Both the position numbers and the translations under genes were made by a program. DNA of 5,526 bases from an uncultured Selenomonadales bacterium (GTDB lineage: Bacteria; Bacillota; Negativicutes; Selenomonadales; Selenomonadaceae), in assembly GCA_937915885.1 (NCBI GenBank), contig CALGGP010000079.1, positions 1 to 5,526 of the forward strand, given 5' to 3'. A model generated the notes under the pieces. That model had not been told where the DNA came from, did not search any database, and worked only from the letters and a program-made list of their open reading frames with translations. Positions 1 to 5,256 of this stretch are shown here, in pieces. Positions within the stretch are counted from its first letter, which is position 1. The number at the start of each line of letters is the position of its first letter.

Positions 1-1
1 G

Positions 2-51
2 GAAAAAAATTTTTTCGATCCCGCCCGCCCACCCTCGAAAAAATTTTTTTC
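2..51. repeat. Perfect 17-bp inverted repeat with a G-quadruplex/i-motif loop
   Basis: Positions 2-18 (G, A7, T6, CGA) and 35-51 (TCG, A6, T7, C) are exact reverse complements. The 16-base loop (19-34) contains CCCGCCCGCCCACCC, that is GGGTGGGCGGGCGGG on the minus (coding) strand: four G3 runs with one-base loops. Each arm is itself almost a palindrome. The whole structure lies inside the open helicase frame, reading as KKIFSRV-GGRDRKNF-type residues. Confidence 0.85.
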
Positions 52-87
52 AAAAGATGGCCGGCATCGACATTCGAGGAAGTGCGG

Positions 88-219
88 GCGCCGACAACGC
101 CGCCCACGTCCGCCGCCCGATCGATGTTTTCTGCGGGAGCCGAAGAATCGAAGGTGCCGACAATGCCGCCCGCGTCTGATGCCCGTGCAATGTTCTTTGC
201 GGTTGTCGAATGATCGAAG
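88..219. repeat. Two imperfect 66-bp tandem units inside the helicase frame
   Basis: Unit 88-153 and unit 154-219 align end to end without gaps: GCGCCGACAACGCCGCCC is matched by GTGCCGACAATGCCGCCC, and both end in ATCGAAG. On the minus strand they encode two 22-residue units, FDHSTTAKNIARASDAGG... and FDSSAPAENIDRAADVGG.... The period is a multiple of three, so the frame stays open. Confidence 0.75.
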
Positions 220-247
220 GCAGCCGTCGGATCGAAGGCAGCCGTAG
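212..247. repeat. 18-bp tandem duplication inside the helicase frame
   Basis: GATCGAAGGCAGCCGTCG (212-229) is followed by GATCGAAGGCAGCCGTAG (230-247), with a single difference. On the minus strand it codes for the doubled hexapeptide-like AAFDPT/AAFDHS. The near identity suggests a recent duplication. Confidence 0.85.
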
Positions 248-256
248 AAGGAGCGC

Positions 257-333
257 CGGCGCCGACAACGCGGGTGGGCATGCCGTCCTCCGTTGGGCGC
301 TGCCATTGGGGGGCGGGAGCGTTGGCGGCGCCC
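257..333 (-). repeat. Repeat element copy R1, in frame in the restriction helicase gene
   Basis: This is a 77-bp copy of the element also found at 3209-3286, 3323-3400 and 5257-5335. Read on the minus strand it starts GGGCGCCGCCAACGC (333-319) and ends GCGTTGTCGGCGCCG (271-257), terminal inverted repeats matching 13 of 15. The internal order is also shared: CCCGCCCC, then GCGCCC, a variable ~14 bp, then GCCCACCCGCG. It encodes YVGAANAPAPQWQ and following residues within the helicase frame. Confidence 0.78.
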
Positions 334-607
334 ACATAAATGCGTCGTCGAATTTCGCTCGGATCGGTGGTCGAGGGCAGGATCGGTTGATCGGTCGGGA
401 CATCGTCGCCGGTCTTATGAGCAGTCTCGTCGGAGCAAACGCAGATCGCATTGATCGGATTTTCGGATTGCGCCGTCCATTCGATTAAAGTTTGATTCAA
501 TAACGAGATCGACGGCGTCAAATACAGAACGGTTCCGGCGCCCCCCAATAAAAGGGCTTCGGCGATCTTCAACGACGTAAAGGTTTTGCCGGTGCCGCAC
601 GCCATTA

Positions 608-1186
608 TCAGCTTCCCGCGCTCGTGTTTGCGATAGTGTTTGACGGCTTTGTCGACGGCAGTCTGCTGATGCGGACGTAGTTTCTTTTTGAGTCGAGCCT
701 CCGCCCCGACTTTACCCTGCGCAAGTTTCTCCCAATCGACGTCGGCATTTTCGAGATCGGACGGACCGAGCCGAGTGAACGGCGGCGTTTGATGTTCGAT
801 CTCCTTCGCGGCGTTGTCGTTCCAAAGATTGGTCGTCGCGATCCACAATCGTTGAGCAAAATTTTTTTGAGTACCGTCGACGACGAAGGCGCGGCTCGAC
901 GCTCCGAGGAAAGAATCAACGGCGGGCTTATCGATACGCGCGTCGGCTGAAAACATTTACATTGGATCGCCCAAAAGTCGCCGTGCCCGTCGACGGCAAC
1001 GATGTCGATGCCGAGATCGGCGGTAGTGCGGTACGGAAAATCGCTCCAGCGCCAGACGTCGGTGAAGTTGTACTTCCGATCGGTTAGGAGGAAATTTTTT
1101 ATGATGCGCTCGAAGGAGTTGCCGAGCTCCACCGTCGACTCACTCTCCACGCGGAGCTTCTCGATAATCTGATTGAAGTTGGACAC
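608..1186 (-). CDS. N-terminal nuclease-domain part of a frameshifted type ISP-like restriction helicase
   Basis: This 192-residue frame starts at GTG (1184-1186). AGAGGTGAT lies about 5 bases upstream and abuts the secretin stop codon, so the start is well supported. Residues 1-79 resemble the Mrr-like (PD-(D/E)xK) nuclease domain at the front of large single-chain restriction enzymes of the LlaGI/type ISP kind. I see a G-N-S-F-E helix (E26), a VWRWSDFP segment (44-51), the metal-site GID (D61), and AIQCK with Q75 and K77. Such enzymes cleave unmodified DNA using a nuclease, helicase, methyltransferase and target-recognition domains on one chain of about 1,500-1,600 residues. After F79 this frame turns into arginine/serine-rich nonsense, while family-like sequence resumes one frame over (next entry). 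Residues 80-192 are therefore probably not native. The domain call is fairly sure; the real product is uncertain because of the frameshift. Confidence 0.7.
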   Translation of the reverse strand: MSNFNQIIEKLRVESESTVELGNSFERIIKNFLLTDRKYNFTDVWRWSDFPYRTTADLGIDIVAVDGHGDFWAIQCKCFQPTRVSISPPLILSSERRAAPSSSTVLKKILLNDCGSRRPIFGTTTPRRRSNIKRRRSLGSVRPISKMPTSIGRNLRRVKSGRRLDSKRNYVRISRLPSTKPSNTIANTSAGS

Positions 1187-1202
1187 AAGGGATCACCTCT
1201 TA
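1187..1202 (-). promoter_or_regulatory. Ribosome binding site of the restriction gene, abutting the secretin stop
   Basis: On the minus strand the secretin stop TAA (1200-1202) is followed directly by GAGGTGAT and then, a few bases on, GTG. This is an extended match to the 16S anti-Shine-Dalgarno end. It fixes the GTG at 1186 as the start and suggests that ribosomes finishing the secretin may restart on the restriction gene. Confidence 0.7.
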
Positions 1203-2537
1203 ATTGTCGATGACATGAGCCGTCAAAAATATTACCAGCTCCGAATCGGATTTGCTCCGACGGACGCTCTTAAATAACGAGCCCAAGATTGGAAGGTCGC
1301 CGAGGAACGGGATTTTTCTGATCGATTTTTCCTCGTCCGCTCCGATCAGCCCGCCGATCACCAGCGGCTCGCCGTCGCGCACGGTTACCGTCGTGTCTGC
1401 CGACCGATTGTTGAATCGATACGCTTTTAAATCCGACACATATTGCGGCGTGCTCACTTCCGTATGAATCAGTGCCGTGATCGAGCCGTCCGCATTCACC
1501 CGAGGCGTCACTTTTAATATTATCCCCGCGTCCCGATATTCGATTGATGTCGTCGTAATCGAATTGCTCACGTGATACGACGGCACCGGCACGCTGCTTC
1601 CGACGTTGATCGTCGCCTCATGCCCCTGCACCGTCATGATGTTCGGTTTCGACAACATTTTTGCCTTGCCGTTGGTGATTAACGCGTTGAGCCGCGCGCC
1701 GAAGTACCACTCATAAGGCACGTAGGCGTTCGGCACCCGCCCGAATTGCAACACGCCGTAGCCCGTCGTCTCGTCCTGCTTTCGAGTGTAATAACTCTCC
1801 GTCACCGTCGTCGTGTTGTTTGACGTCGTCGTCGTTGTCGGATTGTAATCGGCGTACTGCGGGATCGTCGACCAAAACCAATCGACGCCCAAATCCTTTG
1901 TCGCCGACTTATCGATCGCCATGATCTTTGCCTCGATCGAGACCTGCTTCAACGGTACGTCAATCTCCGACAAAATTTTTTTCGCCCGCTCATACTCCGC
2001 CGCCGTCCCGTACAAAATGAGCGCGTTCGCGTCCTTATCGACCATCACCCGCTTGTCGTTGTCAATCCGTTTCGTCTCGTTCGATTGACGACGATACTCC
2101 GTATAAGTGCCGTCGCGATGATACACTCGCCGCGTCTCGTTGTCGTCGTCTTCCTCCTTCTCGAGCTCGAGCGTGTTGACGAGCATCGTCCGATATACCT
2201 CCGCGTCGCCGTATCGAACCGGCAGCACGTACGCGTCCATCAGTGAGTTCGTCAGATACAGCGCCGTGATCATTATGATCCCGTTCTCTTCGACCAGTTT
2301 CAAGTCCTTCGTCTTTGCAACGATCTCGAGCGCCTCGCGCGGCTCAACGTCCTCCAAGGCGATCGTGATCGCGCCCTTCACCGAGTCGTCCACCGCCACG
2401 TTGAGCCCGCCCATCGCCGCTATCATCAGCACCGTCGAGTGTAAATCGCCCTCCTGCACGTTGAGCGTCATAGCATAACTCCGCGCGGAGCATAAAAAAA
2501 TTACCGGCACTAAAACCGTCAACAGTCGTTTAATCAT
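1200..2537 (-). CDS. Secretin (PilQ/GspD family outer-membrane channel), 445 aa
   Basis: The protein forms the multimeric outer-membrane pore used by type IV pili, DNA uptake or type II secretion. Residues 1-22 are a signal peptide (MIKRLL, a hydrophobic core, then S-Y-A) with likely type I cleavage after A22; C16 lacks a good lipobox. Residues 23-92 look like the STN/N0 domain. Residues 100-198 are an N1-type domain with an unusually charged insert (124-163, rich in E, D and R). Residues 199-445 form the secretin core with a Thr/Asn-rich loop (234-245), KAKMLSKPNI, VRDGEPLVIGGLI (387-398), KIPFLGDLPILGSLFKS (408-424) and the end LVIFLTAHVI. It is shorter than many PilQ proteins because no AMIN domain is present. 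The open frame extends 62 codons upstream, but those overlap the PilP-like gene and lack signal-peptide character. ATG at 2537 has GAGG 10 bases upstream. It overlaps the PilP-like gene by 8 bp. PilQ and GspD cannot be told apart from this window. Confidence 0.92.
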   Translation of the reverse strand: MIKRLLTVLVPVIFLCSARSYAMTLNVQEGDLHSTVLMIAAMGGLNVAVDDSVKGAITIALEDVEPREALEIVAKTKDLKLVEENGIIMITALYLTNSLMDAYVLPVRYGDAEVYRTMLVNTLELEKEEDDDNETRRVYHRDGTYTEYRRQSNETKRIDNDKRVMVDKDANALILYGTAAEYERAKKILSEIDVPLKQVSIEAKIMAIDKSATKDLGVDWFWSTIPQYADYNPTTTTTSNNTTTVTESYYTRKQDETTGYGVLQFGRVPNAYVPYEWYFGARLNALITNGKAKMLSKPNIMTVQGHEATINVGSSVPVPSYHVSNSITTTSIEYRDAGIILKVTPRVNADGSITALIHTEVSTPQYVSDLKAYRFNNRSADTTVTVRDGEPLVIGGLIGADEEKSIRKIPFLGDLPILGSLFKSVRRSKSDSELVIFLTAHVIDN

Positions 2538-3180
2538 CGCTTTGAATCCTCGGCAGCTCAAGCCGCGCGCCGTCGTCAAACGCCACGAAATTTTTGCCGA
2601 TATCGACGACCTTGCGCCCGTCAATCTCCTCGCCGATCTTGAGCAGACGATTTTCGACGCGACGATCGGATTGCTCGTCGGCGCTCGACTTCGGAGTGAC
2701 GAACTCTCGATGCACGACCGCAATTTTTTTGTCGTCGCTGATTGCCGTCCCCTTGAGCGTGAGCATTATATGAGGCGCGGGCTCGGGCGGCGGGAGTATT
2801 TTTTTGTCGTGAATGCTCAACGGCGGGGGAGGAGGAGGCGCGGCGACGGGAATGATCACCGGCTCGGGCGCGGGCGGAGGCTTCGGCAGGTCGACCGCAA
2901 ACGGATTGATCAATGGGGCGTCCTCGGCGGCGCGCGCCAGCCCTATTATCTCCGTCCGACGATCGATCGGCTCAACGCTCGGCTCGGACTCGACCGTCGG
3001 CGTTTCTTCGACGAGTTGATTCGGCGGATCGGATTGACTGTCGTCGAGTATCAAAAAAATTACGAGCACCGCCATCGAAAAAATCAGGAGACCGAAACGA
3101 AGACGATGCTCGCGGAGTTCGGCAAGTTCGTTGTCAATAAAATCTTTGGGGATCGCCTCTCGCAATCGATCCAACATCAT
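2530..3180 (-). CDS. PilP/GspC-like inner-membrane secretin partner, 216 aa
   Basis: This is a single-pass inner-membrane protein that probably links the inner-membrane assembly platform to the secretin encoded next. A charged cytoplasmic N-terminus (1-29) is followed by one membrane segment (about 30-46) and an acidic/proline linker. An INPF motif (91-94), reminiscent of the DPF motif in PilP/GspC, precedes a long proline-rich stretch (100-136, including six prolines in a row). The C-terminal beta domain (about 138-210) reads LTLKGTAISDDKKIAVV, KIGEEIDGRKVVDIG and FDDGARLELP, the typical order of a PilP/GspC homology region. Two ATGs stand in tandem (3180 and 3177). GGTGAG lies just upstream and, aligned to the anti-SD, favours the first. 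The stop overlaps the secretin start (ATGATTAA), which implies translational coupling. No PilM, PilN or PilO gene precedes it. Family placement rests on motif order and neighbour, not on a search. Confidence 0.78.
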   Translation of the reverse strand: MMLDRLREAIPKDFIDNELAELREHRLRFGLLIFSMAVLVIFLILDDSQSDPPNQLVEETPTVESEPSVEPIDRRTEIIGLARAAEDAPLINPFAVDLPKPPPAPEPVIIPVAAPPPPPPLSIHDKKILPPPEPAPHIMLTLKGTAISDDKKIAVVHREFVTPKSSADEQSDRRVENRLLKIGEEIDGRKVVDIGKNFVAFDDGARLELPRIQSDD

Positions 3181-3208
3181 GCACTCACCACTGCAGAATT
3201 ATTTTATG

Positions 3209-3286
3209 GGGCGCCGCCAGCGCTCCCACCCGTCAAGCGCGACGCCCCAATTGTGGAGGATGTTCCCACCCGCGCCGGCGGCGCCG
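3209..3286 (+). repeat. Repeat element copy R2, intergenic
   Basis: This 78-bp element starts GGGCGCCGCCAGCGC and ends GCGCCGGCGGCGCCG; the arms pair in 13 of 14 positions when offset by one. An internal GCGACGCCCC (3239-3248) can alternatively pair with the 5' arm. CCCACCC occurs twice (3226-3232 and 3265-3271), 39 bp apart, as in copy R3. It begins about 28 bp upstream of the PilP-like start codon. Confidence 0.8.
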
Positions 3287-3293
3287 AATATTT

Positions 3294-3469
3294 TTTAAGG
3301 CGGCTCGGGACGGGCGAAATTCGGGCGCTGACGCCGCAGGGTGGGTACCACTGCCCTCATTTGGGCGTCGACACAGGGGGCGGGCGCGGCGTCGGCGCCC
3401 CATCCGTCACCCCCGAACTCCCATTATGAATTACGAATTACGCATTGCCTTTAAGGCGGCTCCGGACGG
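3294..3469. repeat. 20-bp direct repeat bracketing R4, duplicating the 3' end of the DUF2939-like gene
   Basis: TTTAAGGCGGCTCGGGACGG (3294-3313) and TTTAAGGCGGCTCCGGACGG (3450-3469) differ at one base. The second copy is the stop codon and last codons of the DUF2939-like gene (...DRPEPP, stop); the first is a stray copy 156 bp further downstream. The segment between them holds element R4. It could be a long target duplication or the scar of a slipped duplication. Confidence 0.8.
3323..3400 (-). repeat. Repeat element copy R4, inverted relative to R2
   Basis: Read on the minus strand it starts GGGCGCCGACGCCGC (3400-3386) and ends GCGGCGTCAGCGCCC (3337-3323); the arms match 14 of 15. Both arms differ from those of R1 and R3 at the same paired positions, so pairing is kept. 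R2 and R4 face each other across a 36-bp spacer (3287-3322), making a larger inverted pair. Confidence 0.78.
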
Positions 3470-4626
3470 TCGCGGCTCACCGCCGAATTATGTATGATCT
3501 CCTCGACGCGCTGATCCACCGCCAGCTCCTGTTTCAATAAACTCTCCGCCGTGTCGAACGCCGCCGGCGAATCCTCACGCAGCCCTTGAATATATGCCTC
3601 CCACGCGCGGATCGTGATCGTCGTCGACTCCTGCCGCAACCGCGATAAATACAGCGCCCCATTCGGCACTCCGATCGTATCCAACTCCGCCTGCCGCGCC
3701 TGCAGTGACGGGATCACCGTCCCCTCGATGTACGCCGCTACATTCTGCCGTTGCTGCTCCGTCATCACGCCGTCCCGCGTCTGCTGCATGTACACAAACG
3801 CATCCTGCTGATATCGGAACGTCCCGTTGTATCGATCAATTATCTCCGCCGTCGCATCGATGTAATTCTCCAGCTCCTGTTTCAAGATCGGCGCCACCAC
3901 GTCGAGATAATCCCGATAATTTTCTATCCCGACCACTTTCCAATTGACGCTGTCGAAATTAAAATTCAAACTGCCTATCGTCCACTTATGATTGAACAGT
4001 TCGATCTCGCCGCCGCCGAACGTCCGACTCGAATCCGTCACCTGCTCGAGCGCCAGCTCCAATGTGAACGGCACGCCCGTATAATCCTCCACAATTTTCA
4101 ATTGCGCGCGCGCCTTGTCTCCGACGTATTCAACCTTCCCGAGCTCTTTGATCGTCGTATGTCGAATCAAACTCCGCTCGAGCAGCAGATCAAAATCCAC
4201 TCCGAGCTGTCGCCCCGTCAAAATCCCGCCAGGCAATATCCACTGCCCGTTGTCCAGTCGATATTCAATCACATCAACCGCGCCCTGCGAGATTTGCGGA
4301 CGGATCAGCACGTAAAAATTCTCAAACAGCGTCCGCTCGTTGTCGCTCAACTGCTTATCGTATTTGAACAGGTCGAGCGTCAAATCGTCATACGCCCGCG
4401 ACGTGATCGACGGCAGGTCGACGTGCTTCTCGAACGTTTTTATATCATTGTCCTGCAACGCATCGAGCGCCGCCTCCATCGCGTAGCCCGGCGTCTTCGT
4501 GTACACCATCAGATACCAAATCAAGCCGCCGAGCATCGCCGCAAAAATAAATACGGCGAATAACCGTTCCTGCTTCCGCCGCTTGCGCCTTGCCTCTAAT
4601 CGTCTTCTCCAAGTATAATCATCCAT
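3451..4626 (-). CDS. Membrane-anchored DUF2939-like protein of unknown function, 391 aa
   Basis: I do not recognise a function. The very basic N-terminus (residues 5-20, with runs of R and K) is followed by one membrane segment (about 22-41, FAVFIFAAMLGGLIWYLMVY). Most of the protein therefore probably lies outside the cytoplasm. Residues 46-125 (PGYAMEAALDALQDNDIKTF, then VDLPSI and ALDAL-type helices) resemble the DUF2939 pattern, in which a helical pair precedes a beta-rich part. Residues 150-245 look beta-rich (VEYVGDKARAQLKIVEDY, then WKVVGIENYRDYLD). The C-terminal third is helical and Q/E-rich (246-385) and may form coiled coil. The start ATG (4626) directly follows an in-frame TAG, so no earlier start is possible. 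AAGGAG lies 12 bases upstream, a long spacing. A strong promoter precedes it. It lies upstream of the PilP-like/secretin pair, which hints at an envelope role by position only. Confidence 0.72.
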   Translation of the reverse strand: MDDYTWRRRLEARRKRRKQERLFAVFIFAAMLGGLIWYLMVYTKTPGYAMEAALDALQDNDIKTFEKHVDLPSITSRAYDDLTLDLFKYDKQLSDNERTLFENFYVLIRPQISQGAVDVIEYRLDNGQWILPGGILTGRQLGVDFDLLLERSLIRHTTIKELGKVEYVGDKARAQLKIVEDYTGVPFTLELALEQVTDSSRTFGGGEIELFNHKWTIGSLNFNFDSVNWKVVGIENYRDYLDVVAPILKQELENYIDATAEIIDRYNGTFRYQQDAFVYMQQTRDGVMTEQQRQNVAAYIEGTVIPSLQARQAELDTIGVPNGALYLSRLRQESTTITIRAWEAYIQGLREDSPAAFDTAESLLKQELAVDQRVEEIIHNSAVSRDRPEPP

Positions 4627-4668
4627 CTATGTCGACTGCTCCTTACAATCGCAAAAACTTCTCCGCTG

Positions 4669-4697
4669 ATTGTAGGTTATTCGATGATTTTTGTCAA
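4669..4697 (-). promoter_or_regulatory. Near-consensus sigma-70/sigma-A promoter for the DUF2939-like gene
   Basis: On the minus strand TTGACA (4692-4697) is followed after exactly 17 bases by TACAAT (4669-4674). The -35 is a perfect match, the -10 matches five of six, and the spacer is ideal. Transcription would begin near 4662, giving a leader of about 36 bases with AAGGAG in it. The -35 overlaps the TGA stop of the upstream hydrolase-like gene. This is the best promoter in the window and may drive the DUF2939-like, PilP-like, secretin and restriction genes together. Confidence 0.8.
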
Positions 4698-5206
4698 CGT
4701 TTGATAAGTTCGGTCGACAGCGTCTCGAGCAATCCGCTCAAATTATCGACGCGCGACGCCAGACAGATCAGCACGATGATTGTTGCGAATGCATATTCTT
4801 TCCACGAGCCGACCTCGAATAATTTGATGCCGTGTTTCGAGTGCGGAGTGAGGATTGGCACCTTGCCGCAGATTGAATCCTCGACGATGTGTAGGAGCGC
4901 TCCGATCAGCGCGAAGATGATCACGTCGATGAACGGCGTCGTCGTGACGAAATTTAATCCGATTGATTGACAATAATCTTTGGCGAAGAGCAGCAATCCG
5001 ATCAGCGCGAGATAAAGAATCGGGTAATGAGACCACGTTCGATGGCGGCGGCGCCACGCCCAATATTTATTGTTATCCTTCGGAGGGGAGCCCTCGACTC
5101 GATCGGGGATCACCGCGCCGACGATCGACGAGGCAACGAACAGTGCGTTGTCGGTCGCGGCATAAACTATAAATCCTGTCACGATTTGGTGATTGAGCCA
5201 CTTCAT
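4694..5206 (-). CDS. Small membrane metal-dependent hydrolase-like protein (YdjM/DUF457 type), 170 aa
   Basis: The protein resembles the YdjM/LexA-regulated membrane-bound metal-dependent hydrolase family; the substrate of this family is not established. Candidate metal ligands follow in the family order: H6, IPD (D35), HRTWSH (H55, R56, H60) and H106-x3-D110. A C-terminal LFEVGSWKEY segment (129-138) also fits. About four hydrophobic segments are seen (roughly 8-34, 62-76, 92-107, 138-150), consistent with an inner-membrane protein. Start ATG at 5206 has GGGAGA about 6 bases upstream. The frame stays open a further 106 codons upstream, but that part is tandem-repeat and repeat-element DNA without protein character, so I reject it. 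No SOS box is evident upstream. Relatives often sit on mobile elements, which suits the repeat-rich setting, though that link is inference. Confidence 0.78.
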   Translation of the reverse strand: MKWLNHQIVTGFIVYAATDNALFVASSIVGAVIPDRVEGSPPKDNNKYWAWRRRHRTWSHYPILYLALIGLLLFAKDYCQSIGLNFVTTTPFIDVIIFALIGALLHIVEDSICGKVPILTPHSKHGIKLFEVGSWKEYAFATIIVLICLASRVDNLSGLLETLSTELIKR

Positions 5207-5256
5207 AAAATTTCTCCCATCAGCCCTTTTTTTTTGAGCGCCGAAGATTTTTTTTG

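Larger units (their letters stand above)
1..947 (-). pseudogene. Helicase part of the same type ISP-like restriction gene, -1 frame, runs off left edge
   Basis: From 947 leftward, the frame shifted by one base continues the nuclease domain and stays open for about 315 codons to the window edge. It reads DKPAVDSFLGASSRAFVVDG, then WIATTNLW, then TPPFTRLGPSDLENADVDW, which is the usual linker of this family. Next come LRPHQQTAVDKAVKHY and Walker A ACGTGKT (582-602), followed by TVLYLTPSISLLNQTLIEW (motif Ia region). ILPSTTDPSEIRRRI (around 345-390) also fits the family. From about 340 leftward the frame is repeat-derived: element copy R1, an 18-bp and a 66-bp tandem repeat, and a G4-loop inverted repeat. 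No DEAD/DEAH motif II is reached. Inserting one base at the T4 run (950-953 on the plus strand) would fuse this to the GTG-started frame. It could be a true pseudogene, a phase-variable gene, or a sequencing error in an intact gene. Confidence 0.68.
3181..3450. other. 270-bp intergenic gap filled by two inverted repeat elements
   Basis: No gene is supported here. The gap contains element copy R2 (plus orientation), a 36-bp spacer, element copy R4 (minus orientation), and an extra copy of the last codons of the upstream DUF2939-like gene. A short AT-rich stretch with GAATTAC twice in tandem (3428-3441) is also present. I see no good promoter for the PilP-like gene: TAAAAT (minus strand, 3201-3206) lacks a matching -35 at a usable distance. 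I see no hairpin followed by a T run in the gene direction. Confidence 0.75.

Noticed and set aside
947..955. Programmed -1 ribosomal frameshift joining the nuclease and helicase frames
   Set aside because: No X-XXY-YYZ slippery heptamer and no evident downstream stimulatory structure; an indel is the simpler explanation, although a single-tRNA slip is not excluded.
1800..1850. GTC/GTT trinucleotide run in the secretin as a microsatellite
   Set aside because: It is explained by a Thr/Asn-rich loop using mixed threonine codons; the run is not perfect.
2538..2723. A 62-codon upstream extension of the secretin frame
   Set aside because: It overlaps the conserved end of the PilP-like gene, has no protein character, and would bury the signal peptide that begins at ATG 2537.
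3201..3245. Promoter for the PilP-like gene (TAAAAT with TTGACG upstream on the minus strand)
   Set aside because: The spacing is about 24 bases and there is no acceptable -35 at 16-18 bases.
2542..3429. A long plus-strand open frame (295 codons)
   Set aside because: It is antisense to the PilP-like gene and runs through two repeat elements; its composition is Arg-rich and shadow-like, without recognisable domains.
3751..4563. A long plus-strand open frame (270 codons)
   Set aside because: It is antisense to the DUF2939-like gene, with Arg/His-rich shadow composition and no supporting start signal.
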